Shown in pieces: positions 42,434 through 53,340 of a stretch of 64,000 bases of DNA. The translations under genes and the position numbers were made by a program. Within the stretch, counting starts at the first letter, position 1. Each line of letters begins with the position of its first letter. The stretch comes from Mycolicibacterium monacense (GTDB lineage: Bacteria > Actinomycetota > Actinomycetes > Mycobacteriales > Mycobacteriaceae), in NCBI RefSeq assembly GCF_010731575.1, contig NZ_AP022617.1, forward strand, positions 930,001 to 994,000. Direction: 5' to 3'. The notes beneath the pieces were generated by a model that saw only the letters and a list, made by a program, of their open reading frames with translations, had not been told where the DNA came from and made no database searches.

Positions 42434-43240
42434 TCAGTCGCCGCCGAGCTTCTTGTAGACCGCGCCGACGATCGGCGTGACGATCGCGCGCGGGGCGTAC
42501 CCGCTGGCCACCGACATGGCCTTCGACGTCACCCCCGGAACCACCCGCATCTTGTTGCTCTCCAGCCCGTCGAGGGAGAGTTTGGCGGTGTACTCGGTCG
42601 AGATCCACAGGAAGTCGGGGATGAGCTTCTCCACCAGCGACTGCTCGTGTTCGTCGGGCAGGGTCTCGCGCACCGGGCCGGGCGCGAGCAGCGTGACGTG
42701 CACACCGGCACCCTTGAGTTCACCGCGCAGCGATTCGCTGAAGGTGTTGACGAACGCCTTGGTCGCCGCGTAGGTCGCGTTGTTCGGGATGGGGGAGTTC
42801 CCGGCCGCCGATCCGGAGATCAGGATGCCGCCGGACCGACGCGCCACCATCCCGGGCAGCACGGCGAGCACCAGATCGTGCACGCCGAGCACGTTCAACT
42901 GGACCTGCGCCTTCTCGTCGGCGGGGTCGAGCCGCGCGACGGGCCCGAACGTGGCGGTCCCGGCGTTGGCGCACAGGATGGAGATCTCGCGGGTGGCCAG
43001 CTCGTCACACAGCGCGGTGCGGGCGGCCGGATCGGCCAGGTCCACCGGGCGCACCTCGACCGTCACGCCGTAGCGCTCGGTCAGCCGGGTCGCCAACGTG
43101 GTGAGCACTTCTTCGCGGCGCGCCGTGATGATCAGGTGGTGTCCACGCGCGGCCAACTCGGTGGCCAGCGCTTCGCCGATGTTCTGGGACGCGCCGGTCA
43201 CGACCGCGCGGGCATCGGGGCGGGGTGCGGGTACTGGCAT
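42434..43240 (-). CDS. Short-chain dehydrogenase/reductase (Rv2509 type)
   Basis: This is a 268-residue Rossmann-fold oxidoreductase. The cofactor loop is VTGASQNIGEALA (TGxxxGxG form), the structural motif is CANAG, and the catalytic set is the Ser in LISGSAAG with YAATKAF (Tyr-x-x-x-Lys). ITARREE after strand 2 suggests NADP preference. A C-terminal extension of about 30 residues (ASGYAPRAIVTPIVGAVYKKLGGD) may be membrane-associated. I recall a mycobacterial homologue of this type acting in reduction during mycolate-like lipid synthesis, but cannot confirm it for this gene. I chose ATG 43240. The frame extends far upstream over the divergent MFS gene, which is a shadow. Confidence 0.88.
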   Translation of the reverse strand: MPVPAPRPDARAVVTGASQNIGEALATELAARGHHLIITARREEVLTTLATRLTERYGVTVEVRPVDLADPAARTALCDELATREISILCANAGTATFGPVARLDPADEKAQVQLNVLGVHDLVLAVLPGMVARRSGGILISGSAAGNSPIPNNATYAATKAFVNTFSESLRGELKGAGVHVTLLAPGPVRETLPDEHEQSLVEKLIPDFLWISTEYTAKLSLDGLESNKMRVVPGVTSKAMSVASGYAPRAIVTPIVGAVYKKLGGD

Positions 43241-43309
43241 GGGCGGGACTATATCGGGACGGCCGCGTGCGCGGTCACCTCGCGTCCGTGGTCTATATCG
43301 TGGGCGACC

Positions 43310-44674
43310 GTGACCCAACACGCGCCGAAACCCCCGCCCTCGGCGCCGACCGCCGGCCGAGCCCGCATCGTCGCGTGGGCCCTGTGGGACTGCGGGAACA
43401 CCGGGATGAACGCGATCGTCGCGACGTTCGTGTTCGCGGTGTACCTCACCGGCGCGGTGGGTTCGGATCTTCCCGGCGACACCTCGGCCACCAGTTGGCT
43501 GGGCCGCGCGATGACCGTGGCCGGTCTGGTGGTGGCGGTGCTGGCCCCGGTGACCGGGGTGTGGGTGCAGGCCCCACGCCGGCGACGGGTGGTGCTGACC
43601 GTGCTGACCGGCACCGCGGTCCTGCTCACGGCGTCGATGAGCCTGATCCGCGACGACCACCGCTACCTGTGGGCGGGTCTGGTGCTGCTGGCCTGCACCG
43701 CGGCGTGCGGCGATCTGGCCAGCGTCCCCTACAACGCGATGCTGCGGCAGTTGGCCGGCCCGCAGCGGTCGGGACGGATCTCCGGAATAGGCTGGGCGTC
43801 AGGCTATCTCGGCAGCGTCTTCCTGCTGCTGCTGGTGTACGTGGGTTTTGTCTCCGGCGACGGCGACACCCGTGGCCTGCTCGGCATCCCGGTTTCCGAC
43901 GGTCAGAACATCCGCGCGGCGATGCTGCTTGCCGCCGCCTGGTTCCTGCTCTTCGCGCTGCCCCTGCTGCTCACGGTGCCGCCACATCTGCCCGGCGCCG
44001 ACGAGGTCGACCCGGATCAGCCCTCCGGGGTGTTCGCCGCCTACCGCAGGCTGTGGACGGAGATCGCCGGCGAATGGCGGCGCGACCGCAACATCGTCTA
44101 CTACCTGCTCGCCAGTGCGGTGTTCCGCGACGGACTCGCCGGGGTGTTCGCCTTCGGTGCGGTGCTCGGGGTGAGCGTCTACGGCATCTCCGAGGCCGAC
44201 GTCCTGCTGTTCGGTGTGAGCGCATGTGTGGTGGCCGCGGTCGGGGCGGTCATCGGTGGTCTGATCGACGACCGGGTGGGCTCGAAACCGGTGATCGTGG
44301 TGTCGCTGACCGCGATGATCGCGGTCGGTCTGACGCTGCTGAGCCTGTCGGGCCCGTCGGCGTTCTGGGTGTGCGGTCTGCTGCTGTGCCTGTTCATCGG
44401 CCCGACGCAGTCCTCGGCACGCACGTTGATGCTGCGGATGTCGCCGCCCGGTAAGGAGGGTGTCGCGTTCGGCCTCTACACCACGACGGGCCGGGCGGTG
44501 GCGTTCCTCGCGCCGTGGCTGTTCTTCATGTTCATCGACCTGTTCGACAGCGACCGCGCGGGCATGGCGGGGCTGTGCGTGGTGCTGGCCGCCGGGCTGG
44601 CGGCCATGCTCGCGGTGCGCGCACCGCACCGCCGGCCGGCGTTAGCGCATGCCGACGCAGAAGGTCAGCCCTGA
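43310..44674 (+). CDS. MFS transporter, UMF1/Atg22-like (Rv2508c type)
   Basis: This 454-residue membrane protein has about 12 transmembrane helices. The N-terminus WALWDCGNTGMNAIVATFVFAVYL and the block GDLASVPYNAMLRQLAGP are features of the UMF1 family, which includes yeast Atg22 vacuolar amino-acid effluxers. The bacterial role is unknown. The last part, LMLRMSPPGKEGVAFGLYTTTGRAVAF, is also typical. GTG 43310 is the start that precedes the first helix. The frame is open much further upstream only as a shadow of the SDR. Its last 33 bases overlap the end of the convergent MmpS-like gene. Confidence 0.85.
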   Translation: MTQHAPKPPPSAPTAGRARIVAWALWDCGNTGMNAIVATFVFAVYLTGAVGSDLPGDTSATSWLGRAMTVAGLVVAVLAPVTGVWVQAPRRRRVVLTVLTGTAVLLTASMSLIRDDHRYLWAGLVLLACTAACGDLASVPYNAMLRQLAGPQRSGRISGIGWASGYLGSVFLLLLVYVGFVSGDGDTRGLLGIPVSDGQNIRAAMLLAAAWFLLFALPLLLTVPPHLPGADEVDPDQPSGVFAAYRRLWTEIAGEWRRDRNIVYYLLASAVFRDGLAGVFAFGAVLGVSVYGISEADVLLFGVSACVVAAVGAVIGGLIDDRVGSKPVIVVSLTAMIAVGLTLLSLSGPSAFWVCGLLLCLFIGPTQSSARTLMLRMSPPGKEGVAFGLYTTTGRAVAFLAPWLFFMFIDLFDSDRAGMAGLCVVLAAGLAAMLAVRAPHRRPALAHADAEGQP

Positions 44675-45403
44675 CCCGGTGTTCTGTTCCACCTGCGCGC
44701 CGTTGATCGTCACCGAACAGGTGACGTCGCGTCCGACGTTGATGATGCTGATGCGTGCCGAACTGCGCGCCGGCGACGGCAACTCCACCTGCTTGCTCCA
44801 CGGCAGGGCGACGTTGAACTCGGTCTGCGGGACGCCGCCGGTGTCGGTGTAGGTGATGTTGATGACGCGCCCCTCGCCGACGACGTCGTAGGTGACGGTC
44901 TCGGTCGACTCCGACGGCGGCGGCGTGGACGGCGCGGTCGACGACCGCGGTGTGGTCGGCAGCGGGACCACCGGTGTCGGGATGCGCGAGGTGGTGGTGG
45001 GCCGTTCCGACGTCGTCGCGGTGGGCTCGGGCATCGAGGGGGCCGGTGCGACCACGGTCTGCTGCCGGGAGCTGTTGGTGATGACCAGTGCGATCACCAG
45101 CGCCACGACGAGCAGGACGACCGCGCCCGCCAGCACCCACAACCACATCGGCGACTTGGGGCCCTCGGGAGGCGGTTGCTGGGGGCCGCCTGGCCCGTAC
45201 TGACCGGTCGCGTACGGGTCGTATCCGTACTGGCCGTACTGGTAGTACGGCGACAGCTGCTCCGTCGGATTCGGTGCGGCGGGAGGCTGATACGCCGGAC
45301 CGTACGGGGCCTGGTTGGCGTACGCGGGGTCCGGCTGGCCCTGGTAGCCGTTACCCAGCGGTTGGGTCGGCTCGGCGCCGTCACGACGTGGTGACTCGGT
45401 CAT
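44642..45403 (-). CDS. Proline-rich membrane protein with MmpS-like domain (Rv2507 type)
   Basis: This is a 253-residue bitopic protein. The cytosolic N-terminus (about 1-85) is rich in Pro, Gly, Tyr and Gln (YYQYGQYGYDPYATGQYGPG), of low complexity. One transmembrane helix (about 88-110, MWLWVLAGAVVLLVVALVIA) follows, then a Ser/Thr/Pro linker, and a C-terminal domain of about 80 residues that matches the MmpS fold: TVTYDVVGEGRVINITYTD, LPWSKQVELP and CSVTINGAQVEQN...FCVG with the two cysteines. The domain suggests binding to the envelope or an MmpL partner, but none is adjacent. ATG 45403 has AGGTGG upstream. Synteny fits Rv2507. Confidence 0.82.
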   Translation of the reverse strand: MTESPRRDGAEPTQPLGNGYQGQPDPAYANQAPYGPAYQPPAAPNPTEQLSPYYQYGQYGYDPYATGQYGPGGPQQPPPEGPKSPMWLWVLAGAVVLLVVALVIALVITNSSRQQTVVAPAPSMPEPTATTSERPTTTSRIPTPVVPLPTTPRSSTAPSTPPPSESTETVTYDVVGEGRVINITYTDTGGVPQTEFNVALPWSKQVELPSPARSSARISIINVGRDVTCSVTINGAQVEQNTGSGLTFCVGMR

Positions 45404-45548
45404 ACCCACCTCATGGTCGCAGGGTACCTGCGGATCCCGTCGCGCCGTCACGGTGTTGGGTGTGCCGGTGATTGCAGACGCGGATACCGTCAGGGGTGGC
45501 CGGTCGGTCGCGAGGACGAGGACCACGAAGAGTGAGGAGAACCAGCGC

Positions 45549-47426
45549 GTGAGACGCCAGGTGCGGGCGAACTACGGTGCGTCGCTGTCGCCTGACGCGA
45601 CGGCCTTCGCGCACCTCGTCGACGACGGCGGCTTCCCCCGGGCGGTGCAGCGGTTCCTGCTGGGCTGGCGGGCGAGTTCCTCACGAGACGTGGAGTTGCC
45701 GGTCGAGGGCCCGGTCACCCGGGTCATGCATTCCGCCGACGGGCACTGGCTGGCCTGCCAGGTCGCCCCCGACGGCAGTGACCGGTTCCAGATCTGGGTC
45801 GTGACAACCGATCCCGATGACCGGGACGCCCGCCGCATCGACTCGTGGCCCATGGATCAGCCGGACGGCAGCGCCGAACTCATCGGTTGGGACGGCACCC
45901 AGGTCGCGGCGATCCTCACCGGTGAGGACGGTGTCGGCAGTTCGTGTCTGATCGACCCGGCCGACGGCGCGACCATCGTGCTGGACCGCCGGACGGCCGG
46001 ACGCCTGGTCGACGCCTGGGCCGGCGCGGCGCTGGTGCGGGTGGGCCCACGCGGCTACCGCGATCTCATCATGCTGCGCGGGCTCACCGAAACCGCGCTG
46101 CTGCCCTACGATCCGGGTTCGACCACCGACCTGGGGTTCATCCTCGACGACCACAGCCCACGGCGCCTGCGGTCGGGCCCGATGGGGGAGAGTTTCACGC
46201 TCTACCACCCGGCCAAGGACTACGGGCTCAACAGCACCGAGGGGTACGTGCGGGCGTTGATCCGCAGCGACAACGGCGGATCTCACGCGCGCCTCATCGA
46301 GGTGACCACCACCGCCGAGGGCGTCTCCTACCACGTCGTCGCGGAGAAGCCGGGCTTCGACCTCGACGAGTTCGTCGTCAGCGACGATATGTCGACCGTC
46401 GCGCTCCTGTGGAATGTCAACGGCTGCAGTGAATTACAGATCCTCGAATACGCGGACAACACGTTGTCCGAACCCATCCCGCTGCCCGGTCTCGTCGCGA
46501 CGGAACTGACGATCAGCGCGGGCGGTTCGATGGTCGCGATGACGGTGGAGAGCCCGTCGCTGCCGCCCACCGTCGAACTGGTCGATCCGCGCTCACGCGA
46601 GTGGCAGCGGGTGGACCGCGAACCCAGTGAGGGCCCGCTGACGGCGGATCCCACGCTGGAGGTGGTCGTCGCCCGTGACGGGATGGAGTTGACCGGTTGG
46701 CTGTACCGCCCGCCGGCACCGGTCGAACCCGTCGGCGCGATGATCTTCCTGCACGGCGGGCCGGAGGGTCAGTCCCGGCCCGGCTACAACGAGTACTACC
46801 CGGCTCTGCTGGCCGCGGGCATCACCGTGTTCACCCCGAACGTGCGCGGCTCGGGCGGCTTCGGCCGTGCGTTCATGCACGCCGACGACAAGGAGCTGCG
46901 GTTCGCCGCGATCGACGACGTGGCCGACTGTGTGCGCTATCTGATCGAGCACGAAGCCGTGCCGGCCGACCGCGTCGCCTGCTGCGGCTGGTCGTACGGC
47001 GGTTATCTGACGCAGGCGGCGTTGACCTTTCACCCGGAGTTGTTCGCCGCCGGCATCAGCATCTGTGGGATGAGTGATCTGAACACCTGGTATCGCAACA
47101 CCGAGCCGTGGATCGCGGCGGCCGCCTACCCGAAGTACGGGCACCCGATCGGCGACCGCGACCTTCTCGAGCGGCTCTCACCGCTGCTGCGCGCCCCCGC
47201 GCTGACCGCCCCGCTGCTGCTGGTGCACGGCGGGAACGACACCAACGTGCCACCCAGCGAATCGCAGCAAATGTTCGACGCATTGCGCGCTTTGGACCGC
47301 ACCGTCGAGCTGTTGGTGTTCGACGACGACGGTCACGAGATCGTCAAGCGGGAGAACCGGGCCGCGCTCGTCAACGCGATGACGACGTGGCTGCTCAAGG
47401 CGTTCTCGGCGGCTTCGGTGCTCTGA
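45549..47426 (+). CDS. S9 family prolyl oligopeptidase-type peptidase
   Basis: This is a 625-residue cytosolic serine peptidase. The N-terminal two thirds is a beta-propeller-like region (about 1-380), and the C-terminal third is an alpha/beta-hydrolase. The oxyanion-region motif HGGPEGQSRPGYNE, nucleophile Ser482 in GWSYGGYL, the acid in HGGNDTNVPPSES and the histidine in DDDGHEI complete the catalytic triad. Members release dipeptides or acylated residues from short peptides. GTG 45549 has GAGGAGA 8 bases upstream. The frame is open further up, but that part has no coding character. I do not recall a homologue at this place in M. tuberculosis, so this gene and the next two may be an insertion. 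Confidence 0.88.
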   Translation: MRRQVRANYGASLSPDATAFAHLVDDGGFPRAVQRFLLGWRASSSRDVELPVEGPVTRVMHSADGHWLACQVAPDGSDRFQIWVVTTDPDDRDARRIDSWPMDQPDGSAELIGWDGTQVAAILTGEDGVGSSCLIDPADGATIVLDRRTAGRLVDAWAGAALVRVGPRGYRDLIMLRGLTETALLPYDPGSTTDLGFILDDHSPRRLRSGPMGESFTLYHPAKDYGLNSTEGYVRALIRSDNGGSHARLIEVTTTAEGVSYHVVAEKPGFDLDEFVVSDDMSTVALLWNVNGCSELQILEYADNTLSEPIPLPGLVATELTISAGGSMVAMTVESPSLPPTVELVDPRSREWQRVDREPSEGPLTADPTLEVVVARDGMELTGWLYRPPAPVEPVGAMIFLHGGPEGQSRPGYNEYYPALLAAGITVFTPNVRGSGGFGRAFMHADDKELRFAAIDDVADCVRYLIEHEAVPADRVACCGWSYGGYLTQAALTFHPELFAAGISICGMSDLNTWYRNTEPWIAAAAYPKYGHPIGDRDLLERLSPLLRAPALTAPLLLVHGGNDTNVPPSESQQMFDALRALDRTVELLVFDDDGHEIVKRENRAALVNAMTTWLLKAFSAASVL

Positions 47427-47448
47427 CGATCATCCGCCCCGGACAACA

Positions 47449-47475
47449 GGTTTGGACAAATTGTCCTGGGGGTAA
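47449..47475 (+). promoter_or_regulatory. SigF-type promoter upstream of two small membrane protein genes
   Basis: GGTTT (47449-47453) and GGGTAA (47470-47475) are separated by 16 bases, which fits the mycobacterial SigF consensus with one mismatch in the last base. The spacer contains a perfect palindrome GGACAAATTGTCC (47454-47466), and GGACAA also occurs 13 bases upstream. The transcript would begin near 47484, about 38 bases before the first small gene. Confidence 0.6.
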
Positions 47476-47521
47476 ACGGTGTTGCGCGCCACTCCGGCGC
47501 GAACAGGATGGAGGCTGGGGC

Positions 47522-47731
47522 ATGAGAGGCATACTCGGCTTAATTGTGCTCGTCTGGTTGCTGATCGGCGTGGTGGCTGCCTTTCAGCGTGACTATTTCA
47601 AATCGGGCGACGCCAACTGCGCCACCGCGGCCAACGTCGCCTTGACCGTTGTCGCGGGCCCGCTCAATTACACGGGCGTCAATCCGAAGGTGAACTGCGC
47701 CGAGGTGCAGATCCCGCAGCCCAGCCAGTAA
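47522..47731 (+). CDS. Small membrane protein (69 aa), function unknown
   Basis: The product is 69 residues. It has one N-terminal transmembrane helix (MRGILGLIVLVWLLIGVVAA) and an outer or inner tail with two cysteines (ANCATAAN, KVNCAEVQIP), which could form a disulphide outside. ATG 47522 has GGAGGCTGGGGC upstream. The frame is open further up, inside the S9 peptidase gene, which I reject. It probably forms an operon with the 51-residue gene 36 bases downstream, under the SigF-type promoter. I recognise it as a type of conserved small mycobacterial membrane protein but know no function. Confidence 0.72.
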   Translation: MRGILGLIVLVWLLIGVVAAFQRDYFKSGDANCATAANVALTVVAGPLNYTGVNPKVNCAEVQIPQPSQ

Positions 47732-47767
47732 TGACTGGCGCCAACAATTAAAGAGATGGAGTAGGCA

Positions 47768-47923
47768 ATGATCATTCTTGGAATCATCTTGGTGGTGCTG
47801 GGATTCGTCCTGGGCATGAACATCTTGACGACCATCGGTGCGGTTCTCATCGTGATCGGTGCGGTCTTCTGGATCCTCGGAGCGACCGGCCGCGCCGTCG
47901 GAGGCCGAAAAGTCTGGTATTAA
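47768..47923 (+). CDS. Very small membrane protein (51 aa), DUF6131 type
   Basis: A 51-residue protein made almost wholly of two hydrophobic stretches (MIILGIILVVLGFVLGMNIL and TTIGAVLIVIGAVFWILGA) and a short basic tail RAVGGRKVWY. It looks like the small DUF6131-type membrane proteins of actinobacteria. GGAG lies 7-8 bases before the ATG. Its TAA stop overlaps the stop of the convergent bkaR gene. A stress role, through the SigF-type promoter, is inferred. It is shorter than usual gene-finding cut-offs, so it is easily missed. Confidence 0.72.
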   Translation: MIILGIILVVLGFVLGMNILTTIGAVLIVIGAVFWILGATGRAVGGRKVWY

Positions 47924-48573
47924 CCCTGTAGCCGACCGGCCGAGGCCAGCGCCGCCACTGTCATCGCTCGAAGGACAGTGCGCGAGCTGGCCTCGGCCGT
48001 TTTGGTTGCCCCGGGTTTGACGCTGTGCGGTGTGGAGTTGAGGAGCCCGAACGCCGCGTGGGCCATCAGCCGGGCCTGAGCCTCGTCGAGCGAGGGGTCG
48101 ACGGCCCGCAGCACCTCCACCCAGATCTCCACGTACTGGCGCTGCGCTCTGCGCACCTGTCGTTTGGCGGGGTCCGGCAGATGGCCGAGGTCCCGGTCCT
48201 GGATCCGGATGAGGTCGGACTCGCCGAGCGCGAAGTCGAGATGGAAGTCGATCAGCCCGTCGAGGGCGGTCTCCGCGTCCGGGGAGTTGGTCAGCACTTC
48301 GCGCGCACCGGCCAGCAGCCGGGTGCTGATGCCCACGAGCAGTTCGACGAGCATCGCCTCTTTGTTGGGGAAGTGCCGGTAGATCGCGGGTCCGCTGACG
48401 CCGACCGCCGAGCCGATGTCCTCGAGGCGCACCGCGAGGTAACCCTTCTCGGCGACAAGGCGTTCCGCCGCGGCGATCAGCTGGCTGCGACGGTCCGACT
48501 TCGCCCGGCTGCGGCGGGTGCTCGCGACTGACGTCGGCGCCATGGACGGCCTCTTGCGGTGGGAGGTGGACAT
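47920..48573 (-). CDS. bkaR: TetR family repressor BkaR (Rv2506 type)
   Basis: This is a 217-residue TetR regulator. The helix-turn-helix is at about residues 30-75: LIAAAERLVAEKGYLAVRLE, then DIGSAVGVSGPAIYRHFPNK. The C-terminal domain includes GLIDFHLDFALGESDLIRIQ, typical of TetR_C_33-like ligand domains. It is divergent from the accD1 operon, as is Rv2506, reported as BkaR, a repressor of the branched-chain keto acid operon in mycobacteria. Two palindromes in the gap are the obvious operators. I used the first ATG 48573. ATG 48543 has AGAGG 7 bases upstream and is a good alternative start. Confidence 0.88.
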   Translation of the reverse strand: MSTSHRKRPSMAPTSVASTRRSRAKSDRRSQLIAAAERLVAEKGYLAVRLEDIGSAVGVSGPAIYRHFPNKEAMLVELLVGISTRLLAGAREVLTNSPDAETALDGLIDFHLDFALGESDLIRIQDRDLGHLPDPAKRQVRRAQRQYVEIWVEVLRAVDPSLDEAQARLMAHAAFGLLNSTPHSVKPGATKTAEASSRTVLRAMTVAALASAGRLQG

Positions 48574-48578
48574 CGGGT

Positions 48579-48594
48579 GTTAATCGTGATTAAC
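48579..48594. promoter_or_regulatory. BkaR operator candidate, site 1
   Basis: GTTAATC-GT-GATTAAC is a perfect 16-base palindrome, 6 bases upstream of the bkaR start. It should cover the bkaR promoter and give autoregulation. Confidence 0.7.
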
Positions 48595-48603
48595 ATACCA
48601 CGA

Positions 48604-48619
48604 GTTAGTCGTCATTAAC
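48604..48619. promoter_or_regulatory. BkaR operator candidate, site 2
   Basis: GTTAGTC-GT-CATTAAC differs from site 1 in 2 of 16 bases and starts 25 bases after it. It is embedded in the longer inverted repeat GAGTTA...TAACTC and lies 21 bases upstream of accD1, so it probably blocks that promoter. Confidence 0.65.
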
Positions 48620-48627
48620 TCAAATGA

Positions 48628-50190
<1,563 letters not shown>

Positions 50191-50194
50191 TCCC

Positions 50195-52183
50195 GTGACA
50201 TTCAACACCGTCCTGATTGCCAACCGCGGGGAGATCGCGGTCCGGGTGATCCGCACCCTGCGCGCGATGGGTATCCGCTCGGTGGCGGTGCACAGCGATG
50301 CCGACGCCGGTGCGCGTCACGTCGCCGAGGCCGACGTCGCCGTGCGCATCGGCCCGGCCGCCGCGCGGCAGAGCTACCTCGACATCGACGCGGTGGTGTC
50401 CGCGGCCCGCCGCACCGGTGCGCAGGCGGTGCACCCAGGTTACGGATTCCTCTCGGAGAACGCCGATTTCGCGGCGGCGCTGCAGGCCGCGGACATCGTG
50501 TTCATCGGCCCGCCCGTCGGGGCGATCCAGACGATGGGCGACAAGATCGCGGCCAAGGCCGCCGTCTCGGCGTTCGGAGTCCCTGTGGTGCCGGGCGTCT
50601 CGCGTCCGGGCCTGACCGACGACGACCTGATCGCCGGTGCCGGTGACGTCGGCTTCCCGGTCCTGGTGAAACCGTCGGCCGGCGGTGGCGGCAAGGGGAT
50701 GCGCGTCGTCCACGACCCGGCCGAGTTGCCTGCCGCGCTGGTCTCGGCGCGCCGGGAGGCGGCCGCCGCGTTCGGCGACGACACGCTGTTTTTGGAACGC
50801 TTCGTGCTCAACCCCCGCCACATCGAGGTTCAGGTCCTCGCCGACGGTTTCGGCAACGTCATCCATCTCGGTGAACGTGAGTGCAGCCTGCAACGCCGCC
50901 ACCAGAAGGTGATCGAGGAGGCGCCGTCGCCCCTGCTCGACGAGGCCACCCGCGCCAGGATCGGCGCGGCGGCCTGCGACACCGCGCGTAGCGTGGACTA
51001 TGCCGGCGCCGGGACGGTGGAGTTCATCGTCTCGGCCGACCGGCCCGACGAGTTCTTCTTCATGGAGATGAACACCAGGCTGCAGGTCGAGCACCCGGTC
51101 ACCGAGATGGTCACCGGTGTCGACCTCGTCGAGCAGCAGGTCCGCATCGCCGCGGGGGAGAAGCTGTCGATCACCCAGGGTGACGTCGTGATGCACGGCC
51201 ATGCCGTCGAGGCCCGCGTGTATGCGGAGGATCCCGGTCGCGGCTTCCTGCCGACCGGTGGCACCGTCCACGCCCTTTCCGAACCCACCGGCGCCGGCGT
51301 CCGGGTCGATTCGGGACTGCGTGGTGGCGCGGTGGTCGGCAGCGATTACGACCCGATGCTGTCCAAGGTGATCGCCCACGGAGCCGACCGTCCGGCGGCG
51401 CTGCGCGCACTCGACCGTGCGCTCGCACAGACCGCCGTCCTGGGGGTCGACACCAACATCGAGTTCCTGCGGTTCCTGCTCACCGACCCCGACGTCGCGG
51501 CGGGACGGCTCGACACCGGTCTACTCGACCGCCGGGCGCCCGACTACGCGCCGGTGGCGGTGAGCGACGCGGATCTGATCGCCGCGGGGGCGTATCTGTG
51601 GTTGCGGGCGTGGCCGGCACCGGGCGGCGACCTGTGGGCGGTGCCGACGGGGTGGCGCGTCGGCGACCACGCACCCACGACGCATCGCCTGCAGTCCGGT
51701 GAGCGCACCGACCACGTCCACCTGACCGGTTCCCCGCAGGCCGCCACCGCGCGGATCGAGGACGGTGAAACACGTTCGCTGTCGGCCGTACTCGACGGGG
51801 ATCGGCTCGTGGTCACACTAGACGGACTGCGCGCCGAGTATCTCGTCGCCGCCGACGGCGGACAGATGTGGCTGGCCGGTGCCGGTCGGACGGTCGCCGT
51901 CGCCGAGGTCCGCGAGGCGCCGGTGCGCCAGGACGACGCCCACGGCGGTGACGCCGAGCTGACCAGCCCCATGCCGGGTTCGGTGGTGGCGGTCGGCGTC
52001 GAAGCCGGGGCGACGGTGACGACCGGCACCGTCGTGGTCACCGTCGAGGCCATGAAGATGGAACACGCCCTGACCTCGCCCGTCGACGGCGTGGTCGAAC
52101 TGCTCGTCGCGGTCGGCGACCAGGTCAAAGTGGGCCAGCCGCTGGCACGGATCCTCGCTACCGACAAAGGAGACCAGTCATGA
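50195..52183 (+). CDS. accA1: Acyl-CoA carboxylase alpha subunit AccA1 (biotin carboxylase + BCCP)
   Basis: This is a 662-residue biotin-dependent subunit. The biotin carboxylase part (about 1-445) starts [18 protein letters not shown], has the ATP-grasp loop [11 protein letters not shown] and the catalytic blocks [10 protein letters not shown] and [16 protein letters not shown]. The C-terminal carrier domain (about 590-660) has [10 protein letters not shown] with biotinyl-lysine K621. It works with AccD1 on 3-methylcrotonyl-CoA. I chose GTG 50195 directly after the accD1 stop; the frame upstream lies within accD1. The stop overlaps the fadE19 start as ATGA. Confidence 0.95.
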   Translation: MTFNTVLIANRGEIAVRVIRTLRAMGIRSVAVHSDADAGARHVAEADVAVRIGPAAARQSYLDIDAVVSAARRTGAQAVHPGYGFLSENADFAAALQAADIVFIGPPVGAIQTMGDKIAAKAAVSAFGVPVVPGVSRPGLTDDDLIAGAGDVGFPVLVKPSAGGGGKGMRVVHDPAELPAALVSARREAAAAFGDDTLFLERFVLNPRHIEVQVLADGFGNVIHLGERECSLQRRHQKVIEEAPSPLLDEATRARIGAAACDTARSVDYAGAGTVEFIVSADRPDEFFFMEMNTRLQVEHPVTEMVTGVDLVEQQVRIAAGEKLSITQGDVVMHGHAVEARVYAEDPGRGFLPTGGTVHALSEPTGAGVRVDSGLRGGAVVGSDYDPMLSKVIAHGADRPAALRALDRALAQTAVLGVDTNIEFLRFLLTDPDVAAGRLDTGLLDRRAPDYAPVAVSDADLIAAGAYLWLRAWPAPGGDLWAVPTGWRVGDHAPTTHRLQSGERTDHVHLTGSPQAATARIEDGETRSLSAVLDGDRLVVTLDGLRAEYLVAADGGQMWLAGAGRTVAVAEVREAPVRQDDAHGGDAELTSPMPGSVVAVGVEAGATVTTGTVVVTVEAMKMEHALTSPVDGVVELLVAVGDQVKVGQPLARILATDKGDQS

Positions 52184-53340
52184 CCGACTTTCTGGCGTCC
52201 GGCACGCTGCCGGACCATTACGAACAACTCGCCAAGACCGTGCGCGACTTCGCCCGCAGCGTCGTGGCGCCGGTGGCCGCCAAACACGATGCGGAGCATT
52301 CGTTCCCGTACGAGGTCGTGCGCGGGATGGCCGATATGGGCCTGTTCGGACTGCCGTTCCCCGAGGAGTACGGCGGGATGGGCGGGGATTACTTCGCCCT
52401 GTGCCTGGCGCTCGAGGAACTCGGCAAGGTCGACCAGAGCGTGGCGATCACGCTGGAGGCCGGCGTATCGCTGGGGGCGATGCCGGTGTACCGGTTCGGC
52501 AACGAGGACCAGAAGCGGGAGTGGTTGCCGCAGTTGACCAGTGGGCAGGCGCTCGCCGCGTTCGGGCTGACCGAACCCGGTGGCGGCAGCGATGCCGGCG
52601 CCACCAAGACCACCGCAAAATCGGATGGATCAACGTGGGTCATCAATGGCAGCAAGCAGTTCATCACGAACTCGGGTACCGACATCACCAAGCTGGTGAC
52701 CGTCACCGCCGTCACGGGTGAGGTCGACGGGCGCAAGGAGATCTCGTCGATCCTCGTCCCCGTGCCCACGCAGGGGTTCACCGCCGAACCGGCCTACAAC
52801 AAGGTGGGCTGGAACGCCTCGGACACCCATCCGCTGTCGTTCGACGACGTCCGGGTACCCGAGGAGAACCTGCTCGGTGAGCGGGGCCGCGGGTACGCCA
52901 ACTTCCTGCGCATCCTCGACGAGGGCCGCATCGCGATCGCCGCGCTGTCGGTCGGCGCGGCGCAGGGTTGTGTCGACGAGAGTGTCCGCTACGCCAAGGA
53001 GCGGGAAGCGTTCGGCCGCACCATCGGCAGCAACCAGGCCATCGCGTTCAAGATCGCCCGGATGGAGGCCCGTGCGCACACCGCCCGCGCCGCCTACTAC
53101 GACGCCGCGGCGTTGATGCTGTCGGGTAAACCGTTCAAGAAGCAGGCCGCGATCGCCAAGCTGGTGGCCAGCGAGGCCGCGATGGACAACGCGCGCGACG
53201 CCACCCAGATCTTCGGCGGCTACGGCTTCATGAACGAGTACCCGGTCGCCCGGCACTACCGCGACAGCAAGATCCTCGAGATCGGTGAGGGCACAACGGA
53301 AGTGCAGCTGATGCTGATCGGGCGGGAGCTCGGCCTGTGA
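52180..53340 (+). CDS. fadE19: Acyl-CoA dehydrogenase FadE19 (isovaleryl/branched-chain type)
   Basis: This 386-residue flavoprotein oxidises branched acyl-CoAs such as isovaleryl-CoA to their 2,3-enoyl forms. FAD and substrate signatures are [17 protein letters not shown] and [11 protein letters not shown], and the C-terminal ACAD signature is [20 protein letters not shown] followed by [12 protein letters not shown]. All domains are complete. AGGAGACC stands before the ATG, which overlaps the accA1 stop. In the pathway it supplies the substrate of AccA1-AccD1. Position matches Rv2500c. The specificity for isovaleryl-CoA is inferred from operon context. Confidence 0.94.
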   Translation: MTDFLASGTLPDHYEQLAKTVRDFARSVVAPVAAKHDAEHSFPYEVVRGMADMGLFGLPFPEEYGGMGGDYFALCLALEELGKVDQSVAITLEAGVSLGAMPVYRFGNEDQKREWLPQLTSGQALAAFGLTEPGGGSDAGATKTTAKSDGSTWVINGSKQFITNSGTDITKLVTVTAVTGEVDGRKEISSILVPVPTQGFTAEPAYNKVGWNASDTHPLSFDDVRVPEENLLGERGRGYANFLRILDEGRIAIAALSVGAAQGCVDESVRYAKEREAFGRTIGSNQAIAFKIARMEARAHTARAAYYDAAALMLSGKPFKKQAAIAKLVASEAAMDNARDATQIFGGYGFMNEYPVARHYRDSKILEIGEGTTEVQLMLIGRELGL

